64,000 bases of DNA from Tetracladium setigerum (taxonomy: Eukaryota > Ascomycota > Leotiomycetes > Helotiales), in assembly GCA_031472005.1 (NCBI GenBank), contig PZJY01000004.1, positions 3,012,556 through 3,076,555 on the forward strand, in the 5' to 3' direction. Below, in pieces: positions 1-11,669 of the stretch (positions within the stretch are counted from its first letter, which is position 1; each line of letters starts with the position of its first letter). The position numbers were made by a program, and so were the translations under genes. The notes below the pieces were generated by a model that was not told the DNA's origin, ran no database searches, and worked only from the letters and a program-made list of their open reading frames with translations.

Positions 1-182
1 GGGGAGTCGAAGGCACTCAAAAAATTATTTCCTGCATCCCAATCATTCTGAGAGAATGCGTAGTCGTCCCCATAGATATCCTTCGCTCTAGGCGTGGTGG
101 CATAGCCCAAGACGGGATCTTCGAAGGTTTCGTGGGTGATGTCCAGCATCGTGCTCATTTCAGGAGTCAGCGGAGAATCCAT
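1..182 (-). CDS. 5' end of an unrecognised gene, cut by the window edge
   Basis: An ATG at 182-180 opens a frame that stays open leftward to base 1, about 60 residues. It begins MDSPLTPEMSTMLDI and is rich in Asp, Ser and Thr, like the disordered acidic N-terminus of many fungal regulators. No domain is visible in the part present and I do not recognise the family. No donor site is required in the visible stretch. The region immediately upstream (right) is AG-rich on the coding strand, which is common in fungal 5' leaders. The call rests on the open frame, sensible composition and an ATG in a reasonable context; the product is unknown. Confidence 0.5.
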   Translation of the reverse strand, partial: MDSPLTPEMSTMLDITHETFEDPVLGYATTPRAKDIYGDDYAFSQNDWDAGNNFLSAFDS

Positions 183-2860
183 TGTTCTGCCGGGTTGGTG
201 TGTAGAAAAGAACAATACGCGTGCCTCGTTCACTTTGGCGCGCTCTATCTCGCTCAGGTCGACCAATTCGGAGGATAATGTCTCGCGAAGCTGCTAGCAA
301 GACATTTGTTTGGTGTTGTTGGATGGCTGCCTCCCAACCTTGAAGGTAATGTGATAGAGAGCGAGAGAGAGCGCGACAGGTAGGCTCGAAATTTATATAT
401 GGAGTGTAGTAGCTGTAGTGGATGGCCGTTTGAAAAAGAATAGAAAGAATGCAAGATGATGTCGGGATGGGGTGGGTGGCAACAAGAAGAATAAGAATGG
501 AGGGGATTGTTAAGTCGCACAGGCACAGCAGGACAGAGGGAGCAGGCAGCTCCAGCTCCAGGGGTGTGTGTGATTTGCACAAAGAATCAACACGGCAAAG
601 CTCAAAATGCCATCTCCTTCTGGCCCAAGCATGCGCCAACTCACCAGAGCCAAGGAGCTTCCTCCCCCCTCCATCCCGCCTACGCCTCGTCCACTTCCAT
701 TATTTCCGCTCCCTTTTCTTCTTCCTCTTCTTCCTCTTCCTCTTCACACTTCAATACACACACCACTTCGTCACTTCAACACTTCAACACTTCAATCCTT
801 CTCCACGACGACGACGCCTGCAATCCATCTCAACACGCTCATCCCAAGCCAGAGAACAGGAATCATTACAATAATGGCGATTCGCTGGTTAGAATGCCCT
901 TAACCCAGATTGGCAGTCTACCGGACCGTTCTCTCCCTCTCTCTCACCCTACTGAAGTCCATCCGACTCTAGATTTTCAGTGGCTCATTGTCGCCACGGC
1001 TGGTCGTCTTCAATGGGGGAGCGTGCCCGGTCGTTACCACAGGAGCTAAGTCCGCACCCTATGGGAAGCGTGGAAATCTCAACGCTGCTGCTCCTCGACG
1101 TCATCCTCAGCTTTTCCTCGAGCATTCTGTGGACTGTGTGGAGAGAGAAAGCTGGGAAGGTTTGGGCAAGGCGCCGGCCGATCAGCAAGGTTCAGCAGGG
1201 GGTGAACAGATCTCCAAGGGCGCCCGGAAATCATCGGATTCCCGCAGTCTCCCAGTCCCAGAAATCGGGCAGAACAGAATCTTCGAGATGTTGAACGAAA
1301 TAAACACCAAAAAAACAAGCACAAATTGTGAGTACAATATTTTTGCTTTTCGCAGCGCAGGAAAGAGAGAAGCTTTTGGAGAGATATGGAAAAGCTGCTG
1401 TATTTTTGTATCATTTGGTTGCACAAACTGCTTCGAAGACTCCTTCTGACCTCATGTGGCACCATGGACCGCCGTTTGGCTGTTTCCTCGTTCCTTGTGC
1501 TGCTCTGTGTGTCTGTTTGTTTGGGTCGCTTGGCTTTACTGTATGTAATAAGCGAGTCGCTGGTCCGAATTCAGCATGAACGGGCGAACTACCAAGCTTT
1601 CTTTCGTTAATTAAGGGGGTGAATTGAACGAGAGCACATGATGGGTCCTCCAAGCTTTGCACTCCCTTCTCTTCCTCCAGCTTCCTCCTCATCCTGCTTT
1701 TGTGGTAAATTGGACTTCGTGAGGGTCCTCTCGAGCTCCTCAACTCCCCCATTCGGCAACATGCTTGACACTGCATGCAAGTCACTGCATTCTTACGCAA
1801 TCCAACCCCTCCAAAATCAGCTGCAAATAATACTTGAAGCTGGTCATCTACACCATCGCAAAGTTTGGCGACAGAGGAGAGGTTACGCGAGTGAGACAGC
1901 TGTGAGTTGTCGTGTAGCTCCTCATTCCTGATGAGCGCAGCAATGGTAAGATCCTCATTTTACTTCATCAGCTTTCTGAACTGACATCCCACTATTTCTG
2001 AGCTTCTTTTTCGTTCTCTCTATTATCTCCAAACAAATGTCTTCTGAAGTTCTCGTTGGGCGAGAGCGACAGGCGACAGCACTGATCTCGAACTTGTTTG
2101 TGCCACAAGTGTGTGCAATGAGCAGAAAGTCCATCATATAACCAAGCTCTCTTTCTTCAGAGGTTTCATATTTCGAACGATACTCTCGCTGATCGCCCAA
2201 CATCTGATGTTTGAGATCTGATGTTGAGACAATACACTGAACTTTCTCTCCCAACAATCTCTTGTTACACTACTCATCAATTAGATCAGCAGCGGGGTTC
2301 ATTCGGTGTCGATGTTTCAAGACCCCCCTCAACCTGCATCCTCCATGAACATGAGAATAAACTGGCTCCCTGCCCTCTAATGGCCCAAAGGCGGAAGGCT
2401 CTCCCAATTTCGCATATGAATCAATAATTGCTTCTTCGCGCGCGTAATTAAACGTTAAAACGTTAGGAAAAAGAAAAGAATTAAAGAGTTTAAAACAACC
2501 CAACTAGGAGAAATGAGACTGTGCTGATGGGATTCAAGCTGACAATGGTTCTCTGGATGGATGTTGATTGTGCGAACGTCAACTCCTGGTCAATTCGACC
2601 CTTCTATTATTCATTACAGTATCTTGAGCCTCTAAGTAAGAGTTTTTATACTTTCATAATCAGTTCCATTCATGTGCCGAACCATTTCTCATTCCCGCTC
2701 TTCCAAAAGGCAAGTACCGCTAAACTCCTTCGCCCGTATCGTGTGTATAGCAATTCCCGCTCTCCCGTAAATACAGTATGCACAACTCCGGTGTATACCG
2801 GTAAATCTTCCAAGTCATCAAGACATTATGTCCGCTCATCATCACATTCTAGCAATCATA
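183..2860. other. Intergenic region, no gene seen
   Basis: This 2.7-kb stretch lies between the start of the left-edge gene and the 3' end of the bZIP gene. Its open frames are short, overlap on both strands and lack recognisable motifs. About 655-770 is a polypyrimidine tract (CT-rich on the plus strand), consistent with the promoter or leader of the minus-strand gene. I see nothing else I can name. Confidence 0.6.
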
Positions 2861-4111
2861 TCAACACGCCTCGACCATTCCCATCCCCATTCCCATTCCC
2901 ATTCCCATACCCATCCTCATATCCATCTCCATCTTCACCCCACCATCACCACCAAAACTACTCCCCAAAGCCGCCATACCCATATCCATCTCCATCTTAA
3001 CCCCACAATCACTTCCAAAACTCCCTCCCATCCCACCCATACCCATCTTCCCACAACACCTCACACTCTCCCTCAAAGCCTCAACCTCTCTCAACATCAT
3101 CCCCAACTCCCCCCTTAACTCCTCATTCCTCCTCCTCGCCTCCACAAACGCATCCTCAACCATAACAACCTCGCTCTTCTTCTTCCTCCGACACTTATTC
3201 GCCGCCATACGATTCCTCTCCAAAAAGGCAATCTTCCTCCTCTTCTTCTCCTCAGGACTAATCACCTTCCTTCGTCGAGTGCGTTTGATCTTCACTGGTG
3301 CTGGTGCTTCCTCAACTACTGGTACTGTTGCTGCTGCTGCTGCCGCTGCTGGTGGTAATGATGGGAGAGTCGCACAAGTCGTGCGTGGAGAGAGGGGGAA
3401 CTCAATAGGTTCGTTGGCTTTGGGACCGCAGTAGATTTCATAGTCTGGGGAGGAGAAAATGGGCATGTTGACTGGGTAGTCGTTGTGTTGGGAGTGGCAG
3501 GGTGAGTGAAGAGCGCTGGTGTTGGCGTTGGAGGGGAGGGTGGGCGTGTTGTTGTAGTTCATGGGGATGTGGAGGTCGTACTGCGTTTCTGAGAAGTTGG
3601 GTGTTGGTGGGAAGACACCTCCTCTGTTTTTTTGATGCCGGTTAGTTTGTGTTATTCTTTTGTTTGGGCGGATAAGGAGTAGGAGGAGAACATACTGTAG
3701 TGAGAAACTTGAGGTTGCAGAGTGATGAAGAGCCAGCTGTTCATCCAGAGCAATCTGGCATCTCTCGTCGATGGCTCTTTGAAACATAGCGTTGTCCACA
3801 AAATGGCTTGATAGTGGTGCACTTGGTGGAGGAGTGGTATAGTTTGGTGGAAGCGAGAAGTATTCAAGTGGTGCTGGTGGTGCTTTGCGAGTACATGAGT
3901 ATTGAGGTTGAGTGGCGTAGTATGGAGTGCTCAAGGTCAAGTTGTGCAGGTCCAGCATGTTTTCCTCCTCCTGGAATTGCGTGTAGAACTGGGCATCATC
4001 CAGGGCGGCAAAGTCGTAGTTGGAGAAGTAATCTTCAGTGGTGGTGGGAGTAGGGAACAGGCCATTTTGCATGCCTGAGTTGAAAGCAGAGAAGTCTTCC
4101 ATGGTGGCCAT
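2861..4111 (-). CDS. bZIP transcription factor, ATF/CREB-like
   Basis: Two exons: 3696-4111 and 2861-3623, giving 392 residues. The 72-nt intron (3624-3695) starts GTATGT, has a CTAAC branch site and ends CAG. A bZIP lies at about residues 265-325: a basic region with ERNRMAANKCRRKKK (the Asn-x7-Arg signature of ATF1/CREB-type factors) followed by a short, weak heptad region (EELRGELGMMLREVEAL). The N-terminal half is Pro, Ser, Thr and Tyr rich and probably disordered, with an Ala run near residue 233. The C-terminus repeats a VKMEMDM-type motif twice and ends in a (Met-Gly)n tail from a hexanucleotide repeat. The intron length is a multiple of three and contains no stop, so the unspliced frame also reads through. 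In fungi, ATF1-type factors act in stress and developmental gene control; the specific role here is not known. Confidence 0.85.
   Translation of the reverse strand: MATMEDFSAFNSGMQNGLFPTPTTTEDYFSNYDFAALDDAQFYTQFQEEENMLDLHNLTLSTPYYATQPQYSCTRKAPPAPLEYFSLPPNYTTPPPSAPLSSHFVDNAMFQRAIDERCQIALDEQLALHHSATSSFSLQYVLLLLLIRPNKRITQTNRHQKNRGGVFPPTPNFSETQYDLHIPMNYNNTPTLPSNANTSALHSPCHSQHNDYPVNMPIFSSPDYEIYCGPKANEPIEFPLSPRTTCATLPSLPPAAAAAAATVPVVEEAPAPVKIKRTRRRKVISPEEKKRRKIAFLERNRMAANKCRRKKKSEVVMVEDAFVEARRRNEELRGELGMMLREVEALRESVRCCGKMGMGGMGGSFGSDCGVKMEMDMGMAALGSSFGGDGGVKMEMDMRMGMGMGMGMGMGMVEAC
2862..2935 (+). repeat. CCCATT-type hexanucleotide repeat inside the bZIP 3' coding end
   Basis: On the plus strand, CCCATT/CCCATC units run almost without interruption through about 2876-2930. 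Read on the coding (minus) strand they give the alternating Met-Gly tail of the bZIP protein. A related unit at 2977-3000 encodes the other MEMDM motif. Such a tract should be length-variable between isolates. Confidence 0.75.
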
Positions 4112-7100
4112 GATGGAAAAGGGATAAGGGCAAAAGGTTGTTCGTGCAACAAAGGCAATGACTCTAGATGTTCTTTATCGAAGGATGGTTTCGAGGAAAA
4201 GAAGAAGGGCAGTCATAGATGTATTACTATCAGTCTGTCAGTCCCCATGCCCCACTTTATAATCTTTGACATTTCCTTTGACATTATTCACTAAACTCTA
4301 GGTTCCAGTTCAGCTGTTGTAACCCTCAGATTCAAAAGCTTAGGCAGGGACTCTAGTGCACCCTCTCCGTAGCAAATGAAAAGATCCAACTTGTCACTTG
4401 CGAGGTGGACGCCGGACGGAGTAGTCGGCCGCTCCAGTCGGCAAACACTGCCACTACCGCGCTTGGATTATGGGTCCTCTCCTCTGATGAATCCTGTCAT
4501 ATTTCTTCGCTAAACCGGATACAATGGTCTCTGGCCAACTCTAGAATTTGGCGGCTCTGTGGCCGCATCCGCCGAGGGTACTGGGGTACACAAGCTCCCC
4601 TTAGCTACCGTGGACATTCATCGCCGCCGTTGTAAGCCTTTCAACGGTCCTTTTTTCAAATTTGTAGCACAGTAGATAGATAAGTTGTCAAAAGTCTTGG
4701 TGTTTGGGAGGAAAAAGCACCACTCATCCTAACGGACGATCGGCAGCTAAACAGCGATCATTCAAATTAGACACTTTACAGATTCTTCTGGCAAAAGAAA
4801 AACAGTTTGCATCCTTTTTGGAAAATAAAATCCCCGATAACCGGGGTGTGGAAAAGAAATTTTACCTTATTCGTATACTCGATTTCCACATGAATCTTGC
4901 ATTTGGTTGCTCGATCCGCCTATGGGATTCTGTTGTGTCTGATCCGCTTTCTCCGATAGGAGGGGCCAGAGACGATCGAGACCAATCATACATAGATATC
5001 TTTCGATCGTCGAGGCCATAGGGGATATGTTTTCTGAGCCCCCATAGCCCGTTAGAGTGCACGTGCTTTTCAATCGTTGTCTCCGCATTCGCTTACCAAA
5101 GGGGACTTCGACTCTTCGAGCTTAGGAATAACAATAGCTGCGGGTATGCCCCCCGGGAAGGCTATGGCCGATCAGAATTGAACTGCATGTGGAGACTATA
5201 CTTCGATGGATACGGTCTAGCTCGGCTATATCTTATTCGCTTAGGTGCATATAGGCTCAACGACCTGTCACATATTTCGCAATTTCTGCTTCCCACAGAT
5301 CTGCCTCGTTTATCTTCTTGATAGAATTTAGGTTTTGACTTTCGGTAATAATCCGCTGAGATGAGGTTGTCCTGGTTGTCAAGTTTGCCAACACCAGAGA
5401 TCACGTCGTCTGATTTTTGCCCGGTGGTAAAACTATTACAAGATGGACAATTTAAACTTGACGGCAGTTTGTTTTCCAGAAGAAGATACTGATCAGTAAA
5501 GAAGTATAGTCTCCTCCACTTCATAATCGACTTTTTTTCAGGCCTCTAAATGCTGCTGCCCAGTGATGGTGATGCCAAATCCAAATTTGCGACAAAGCCC
5601 GCAAGTGTCGATGGCCTCAAAACACTAAGTCCGAAATTTTCATATCCCGAAGATCAATGTGTGCCATCGGACTTTACATTTTACAATTCTCAGATTCTTA
5701 TCACATTTCTGCAAGTACCTCTTATCGTATGTTCAATCCTACAGTATGGAATCAGATGTTTTGTTGGCTGACCAAGAACTCGATCTAGGCCAAGAATTCT
5801 CATCCTACGTGCGTAGATTGCCTGTCACGTAGCAATGCAGGATCTTGTGATTCGGCATTTGCTTCAGTTCAGCAGCGTGCGATTGATTTAGGGGTTTAGG
5901 TTTTTGTAGGTGAGGGGCTGAAGTCTCAAATTGTCGATGCTTGCTCTCTAGGTTTTGCGGATGTGGAGTTTATGTCTCAATATGGTCTGCTCAGGGACTT
6001 GCGTTCAGTCCAGTGACCCAACACTTTTCAGAAGCTCTCTCAAAGTCATTGAATTCAACTATTATCTTATCCTCAACTCCTAGAAAAAAAACATGCGCTG
6101 AGTTTGTTGGGTGTAGTTTGCACAATGGTGAAGTGTCGTCGGTGTCGTGTCGCAATCTGGTGACATTTCAAAATTCCTACACTTCACAAGATCTACAGCC
6201 TAAACACTGCTGTCGATGCGTCAACATCTCGAATGCATCAACGATCTCCGGGAATTACACTAACTGCCAACTGTCATTGAGGGGAATAAGATTTCGCGAT
6301 CTCCGTTAACTCGGTGAGACCCGTCTGTTGAGACAGGCAGGCTCGGGGACTACGATGGCGCCCTTGTAGACTTCCTGTGACAGCGCAGTTCGATTACAAA
6401 TAACTCGCTTACAAAGACTCTCTTTGGAGATCATCTGAACCTATAGTGTCAAGGAGAATCGAAAAAAGGGGTGGCCTGTCAGTCTGGGCTTCGTGGCTAG
6501 ATTCCGCTGTTGGAGAGTGGGAGGCTCAGACAGCTGTTTAACATTCCCGATCCCTAAACCGCCAGCTAACCAATGCTTAAGCAATACCTGAATTAGGAAA
6601 AGTGTGAGCACTGCAGTACATCTCAACGATTCCTTGACGCTCCTTAGGTCGTGGTTGGAGGATGTGCTTTCGTGACTATTCGCTTACCTTCAAAGGTCGC
6701 CGAGACAATTCCGCACATTTCCACGCCTTGCCACCTGAAAAATTGTCTTTTAACCCCTCCTTGAAACATCTCAACCTGTGTAAAAATAGATACCAATCGT
6801 TAAGTTTCACGTGAAAGTGAACCGGAAGACGGTTGTTTCCGTGATTTTAGTGGATTTCTGGGTCAGGGACTCAGGGGAGACGCACAAGCACAAGTCCATT
6901 TCTCCCCACGATCGTGAGATCTGACTTGCAGATACATCCTCTGTCCATCTGGGAACCTCTCACTCAGCCTTGGAAGCGAGCTGAAACTCTCGTCCATGTT
7001 GGCGATAGAGGACAGTGGAGTATGCACTTGAGGAAAGAGGAGATCTTCATGTCGGCAATCGTGAAGTGGGGATCGAAGCGGAGACATGTAGTTCCTACCC

Positions 7101-7514
7101 CAACAACACCAGCCATCTATTCGAGCTACATACCGAGACCTTAGATTCATTCTTCACTCGCAACTTTGCGATGTTAATAACAGCTGTGCTGACAAAACTT
7201 GACAAAATTCCTGTCCTCTCTCCTCGGCTCGTGGGCCAATGAGAGCTCGGCCTTCTAAACCTGTCTTGTTTTGGCTGCTCCTGGAAGATTTCTATCTATG
7301 ATAGGCTTTTGCATACTTTCTTGAGTTGATTGCTCCGAAAGATTCATCTCTCTTGCCAATCCAGTTTCTGAAGCTTACAGAACAACTGCTTGTGTGACTG
7401 TCGCCTTCCAAACCTCTGCCTAGAGTGTCAATACAACTTTAACCTCCAGCGAGACACATTACAGTTCGATCCCGTCAATAGTCAGAGTATCACAGCCTTC
7501 TTAAGTCCGGCGGC
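4112..7514. other. Intergenic region, no gene seen
   Basis: Upstream of the bZIP start there is a likely promoter with an AT-rich stretch near 4255-4275. Beyond it I see scattered open frames of at most 120 codons with no motif, no conserved-looking composition and no intron structure joining them. I cannot support a gene here. Confidence 0.55.
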
Positions 7515-7750
7515 TGAAAAGCTTTGATCGCAGACTGTCAACGGGTGAGGCGGTGGGACTAATACCTTTGGAGGAGATAATTGAGCACCTAAACCGAAAA
7601 GCTTTTCATCACAGACTGTCGACGGGTGAGGCGGTCGACTAATACCTATGGAGGAGATAATTGAGTGCCTAAAATCGAGAAAGCTTTGATCACCGACTGT
7701 CGACGGGTGAGGCGGTAGGCTAGCACTCATTGAGTAGGTAATTGAGCAGT
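7515..7750. repeat. Tandem repeat A: three copies of an 80-bp unit
   Basis: Three diverged copies begin near 7515, 7595 and 7676. Each contains an AAAGCTTT-type start, the core GACTGTCGACGGGTGAGGCGG, then a stretch like CTAATACCT..GGAGGAGATAATTGAG. The first core differs by one base, and the third copy is degraded at its 3' end. No open frame spans the array on either strand with a recognisable product. Confidence 0.85.
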
Positions 7751-7827
7751 GTAGCTGAAGACCATATGGCAACAGCCCCTCAAATCGTTGATCGAATGGT
7801 AACAATAGCAACAAGGTGGCCGCCTGT

Positions 7828-8030
7828 CACAGAGAAGTGGCTTTGCCGCACTGACAGTTTCTGACCTTCTTTCTCCTTTCGGTATATGCTGGTTGTTACA
7901 CAGAAGTGGCTTTGCCGCACTGACAGTTTCTGGCCTTCTTTCTCCTTTCAGTATATGCTAGCTGTTACACAGAAGTGGCTTTGCCGCACTGACAGTTCTT
8001 TGCCTTCTTTCCCTTTTCAGTATATGACTT
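7828..8030. repeat. Tandem repeat B: three copies of a 69-bp unit
   Basis: AGAAGTGGCTTTGCCGCACT recurs at 7833, 7902 and 7971, a strict 69-bp period. Each copy is followed by a polypyrimidine stretch and a GTATATG box. Because 69 is divisible by three, one plus-strand frame reads through copies two and three, but I see no start context, signal peptide or domain that would make it a gene. It lies only about 80 bp from repeat A and is unrelated to it in sequence. Confidence 0.85.
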
Positions 8031-9177
8031 TTAAATCCGGACTCTCTGATTATTTCCATATGCTAATGCATGTACGGAAGCTTTGACTCTTTCAATCGAG
8101 GAAGGAAGCCTTCGTTCATCAAAATATCAGTTCCGTCTGTAGATCTCCACTAGAACCCCATCACAATCACTTCAAAAATACACTTATTGAGTCATTCCGG
8201 GGTTTGAGATAGTATCAAGCATACACATTACTCATATATGCCAAAGCAGAGTTTCATCTCCGTACGTTCTTCCTCCTTCTCTCCATATACTTCTGCTTAA
8301 ACTCCACAAACCCCGGATAGACTATAGTTTAACTGTCAACCCCCGGTCCGCGAAATGACTTTTAGCTTTGATTCACGTGCTGAGTAAAGTGTCGATTGCC
8401 TTTACTCCACCCCCACCCATCTCATTGAGATTTCTAGGCTGGTGGTGTGGAGTATCGAAGTCTGTTCTGTAGTAGTACTGTCGTGAGGTCCACATATGCA
8501 GCCTACAGACCATAGCTTCTCGTTTCTCGCCCATCCGCACCCTTTGGACTTCACCAATCCAGGAATTCATGATTTCCTTTCCTTCCTCGCCCAAAATTTC
8601 AGTGCTATCAAAATCAACCAAGATTTTACTTCTCCATATAGGATTTCAACCTTTTCTGCTCTTCATTAATCCATTGCAACTCCATAAGTTGGTTGGTGTC
8701 AAGTCCCAAACTCTGTTCAGGGGAGAAACTATTTTCACGGCCTCCATTCAAAATCATGGTTTAAAACTCCGTTAATCCCCTGTATGCTCATATTCTCTTC
8801 ATGATACTGAAATATACCACAGACACTGTGTTTTTTGTCCATCTGAATTGTTGGGCTTATCGACGAACCTTCGTTTCAGGAAACATATATCAATATTAGT
8901 GATTTAGTGGTAAGCATTTCTTCAAAGAAAGAGTTCCTTTTGTTGCAACGAACTTCAGAGTTTGTACTTCAGACTTCAACTTATCTTACAATGTAAGGCG
9001 AAAAGATGGTTTGGGTCAAGTCACTGCTGAGCGAGTTGGACACAAAGCTAAAAGGCTTCGTGTAGGTAGTAACTTGGTATTAGGCGATTGAAAGTACACA
9101 TCTGAGCTGTAGTCAAGTCCCCGTCCATATCCATCTCCAATCGAAAGCCATCAACGCATCTTATTACCTTTTTCCAA
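8031..9177. other. Intergenic region, no gene seen
   Basis: AT-rich DNA between the repeat arrays and the 3' end of the HET gene. Open frames are short and featureless. One CACGTG hexamer lies near 8374. Confidence 0.55.
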
Positions 9178-10512
9178 TTATTCCCAAGTGTTCGGCACAC
9201 TTGGGTGACTTAGCCCATTCAGATATAGCGGCGCATCGTCACGGTTAGCACAAATTCGATTCACTGTGATAGCTCTACATTGGCAATTGTGGATGTGCTT
9301 AGTCCCGTTAATCACATACCGCCAAGTCCCGACGTTTCCTGCCAAATCAAAGCACGTGTAATGGACCACGTCCACGGCCACGGAAGCTGGCCGTAATACA
9401 AATTTCAATTCGCTAATTATTCCCGGCTTTTGGATTTTTGTGGTTTCAGGCCGCACATGCCACCATACACCCTCCAGTCCCCTAAGATAACGAGAAAAAA
9501 ATCCATCAGGTACATCGATACCCATGGCTCGTCCGAGATACCATAGCCCTACTACAGGACTTCGCGTCCAGTAGTTGAATGACCCAACGAACTTGCTCTG
9601 TGATTTTGAAGATTTGCCAGTAGGTGTTACGGACGTTCTGTTGAAGTATTCGTTACAAGCGGATTGCGCAGCGTCAAGGAAAACCTCCTCAATCGGTTTG
9701 TCATAGTCCACTTTCAAGCGTGCTGCTTCGTCTACAAGTCCCAACAGCCCATACACTTTGTCCCGAGGATCATAGCAGATATTTTCACGATACTTGAACA
9801 AGCATTCGTGTAGCATTGGCTTTCTTTTGTTATTATTGAGTCGTGCCTCCAGCAAGTTCCTGGCCCCCAGAGGTAATGTGGATGTGGTGCTTGAAGGTGG
9901 TAGTCGGGTCACGATCAACTCCAGTGAGGACCAAGACAGCCAAATATTGCCACACAGTATACGAGCCCTCGATGCCAGCATGACTTCTTGCACAATCCAG
10001 ACACGCGTAAAGTACTTGTTACGCAGTAGTATCTGTAAAGATGGCATATGACTAGACTGGCTCAAACGGCGGGCCGCCAATATGAATTGTTCATCACAGC
10101 CAAGCCAGATAATGACCTGCGACGACCGGCGGTAGATGTCCGCCATCAGCTGCACCTGCTGACTGCGCTCCGCAATGCTATCCTGATCTATGCAAATTTG
10201 ATCGATGAAAAGATAGCGGTGGTTGGCATTGTCATTGCGGAAATGTTTTAGAAATTCCAATAGGTTCTGCCTAATCTGCAGATTCGCAGAATCGACCACG
10301 ATGGGTGATGTGGGCAGTGGATCACCCCAGGTATAAGAGAGCGCATTGTATACGGGAGCAGAGTCGAGGTCGAAAATTTCAAGGCTACATTCGACACTAT
10401 CAGAGCATTTGACTCCATGATGCAGCCGTAGAAGGCGAATCTGACGAGTTGCGGCGTTCAATCTGTCGTATTGAAGTGATTTCGCTGTTGGTTGCTGGGT
10501 CGCGGTGGCCAT
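9178..10512 (-). CDS. HET-domain (heterokaryon incompatibility) protein
   Basis: A single uninterrupted exon of 444 residues. The HET domain occupies about residues 50-200 and shows the family blocks in order: YNALSYTWGD near residue 58, FIDQICIDQDSIAERSQQV near 100, IIWLG near 134, and RVWIVQEVMLA near 170. A further conserved segment, PRDKVYGLLGLV, follows near 253, as in many HET proteins. The C-terminal 150 residues have no motif I recognise, and no NACHT, WD40 or patatin partner domain is present. HET proteins can trigger cell death when incompatible strains fuse, but most paralogues are uncharacterised. It is isolated between gene-poor, repeat-bearing flanks, typical of an accessory gene. 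The ATG at 10512 is the natural start, since the domain begins soon after. Confidence 0.92.
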   Translation of the reverse strand: MATATQQPTAKSLQYDRLNAATRQIRLLRLHHGVKCSDSVECSLEIFDLDSAPVYNALSYTWGDPLPTSPIVVDSANLQIRQNLLEFLKHFRNDNANHRYLFIDQICIDQDSIAERSQQVQLMADIYRRSSQVIIWLGCDEQFILAARRLSQSSHMPSLQILLRNKYFTRVWIVQEVMLASRARILCGNIWLSWSSLELIVTRLPPSSTTSTLPLGARNLLEARLNNNKRKPMLHECLFKYRENICYDPRDKVYGLLGLVDEAARLKVDYDKPIEEVFLDAAQSACNEYFNRTSVTPTGKSSKSQSKFVGSFNYWTRSPVVGLWYLGRAMGIDVPDGFFSRYLRGLEGVWWHVRPETTKIQKPGIISELKFVLRPASVAVDVVHYTCFDLAGNVGTWRYVINGTKHIHNCQCRAITVNRICANRDDAPLYLNGLSHPSVPNTWE

Positions 10513-11669
10513 TTATGAGCTTCGAGATTAGTTTTGGGCCCGTGAAATCATTGGAATCAGATTTACCAGTAGATATCGGTGATCGTCGCGCCAGACTGCG
10601 ATGACTTATCTAAATAAGAAGGACGTTCGTAAATTTGCCAACTCAGATGCACTCTTGGCCTAAAGCTGTATCGTTGTTTTGCACCTGACTTCGCTGATCC
10701 TTGGCAAAACGTACTTTCGCCTAGGCAGATTTTTATGTAGCACAGTAAAATGTCTAGCCCTTTCGCCCATTTCCTCACCGGATTAAATCTCGGATTTCAT
10801 TTTATTGTTTGTCAAATATCTTCCAAATCTGGAGCTCTGTTCTTCCACTATAAATGCTTTTTCTAAATCCTCCAAATTTTGAAGTGTTCAACGGTTGCGA
10901 GAAAGCATATGGTACACAGCCAAAGTAGCGTTTCATTCGCATCACTGTATGATGTGCAAAGTTCCCAAAAATTGAACGATATTAATAAAGATTCAGTCAT
11001 TAAATCACAATCTGCAAAGAATGATCGAATAATTGTTGTTGTGCATAACTAGCAAGCTGATTTGTACACAGTAGTGGGTGTTGCGGATGAACAAATCACG
11101 TGACCCTATCACTTTTGTAAACTTTTATATCCTACCTCCAGAGGGCTCCTCAAGCAAGAGTGTTGACTGACTGAGATTCTCAAGGAGAAAAAAAATGGCC
11201 CGGCTACATTTACTTGTGTCACTGGTTTCAGTTAAGTGCGCTGAAGAATGGGTAAAATAGAATTTCTTTGCCTTTTATTTTCATTTGTGTCGAATTTTCT
11301 TTTCCTATCCTCTTCGAAGATAGGTTGAAGGTGGGCTAAGAATCACGCCAAGATTTCAATGTTTAATCATTTGTACCCACTTTCCTTTCTTTTGTCTTTA
11401 TTCACAGAGGGTTGAAAGAAGGTCTGGTATAATGTAGAAAGATTGTACATACCTATGCAGAATCAAAATTTGAGTTAGCCTACATCAATCCAATGGACTT
11501 GGTGTGACGAGGCACTCGCATGCAAAGAACAGGCTGAGAATTAGATCACGTCTACTGTATTTGCTCATTCAAGAACTCGTGATCTAGTAAAAATAAAAAT
11601 TAATCATATCATTCATCCGATCATTATTCCCTCGTGATCTCATCCAACCTCTGAAGAATTATACTCTTT
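10513..11669. other. Intergenic region between the HET and asparaginase genes
   Basis: No gene I can support. Notable items are a perfect TCACGTGA palindrome at 11096-11103, a TATA-like stretch near 11117-11125, and a short open frame at 11195-11260 described in the findings. The remainder is AT-rich. Confidence 0.55.

Noticed and set aside
5941..6309. Cys-containing open frame resembling a small secreted protein
   Set aside because: It begins at TTG rather than ATG, has no signal peptide, and its cysteines show no paired spacing.
7886..8086. Open frame through the 69-bp repeats encoding a TQKWLCRTDS-containing repeat peptide
   Set aside because: The frame is open only because the period is a multiple of three; no start context, signal peptide or stop arrangement suggests a gene.
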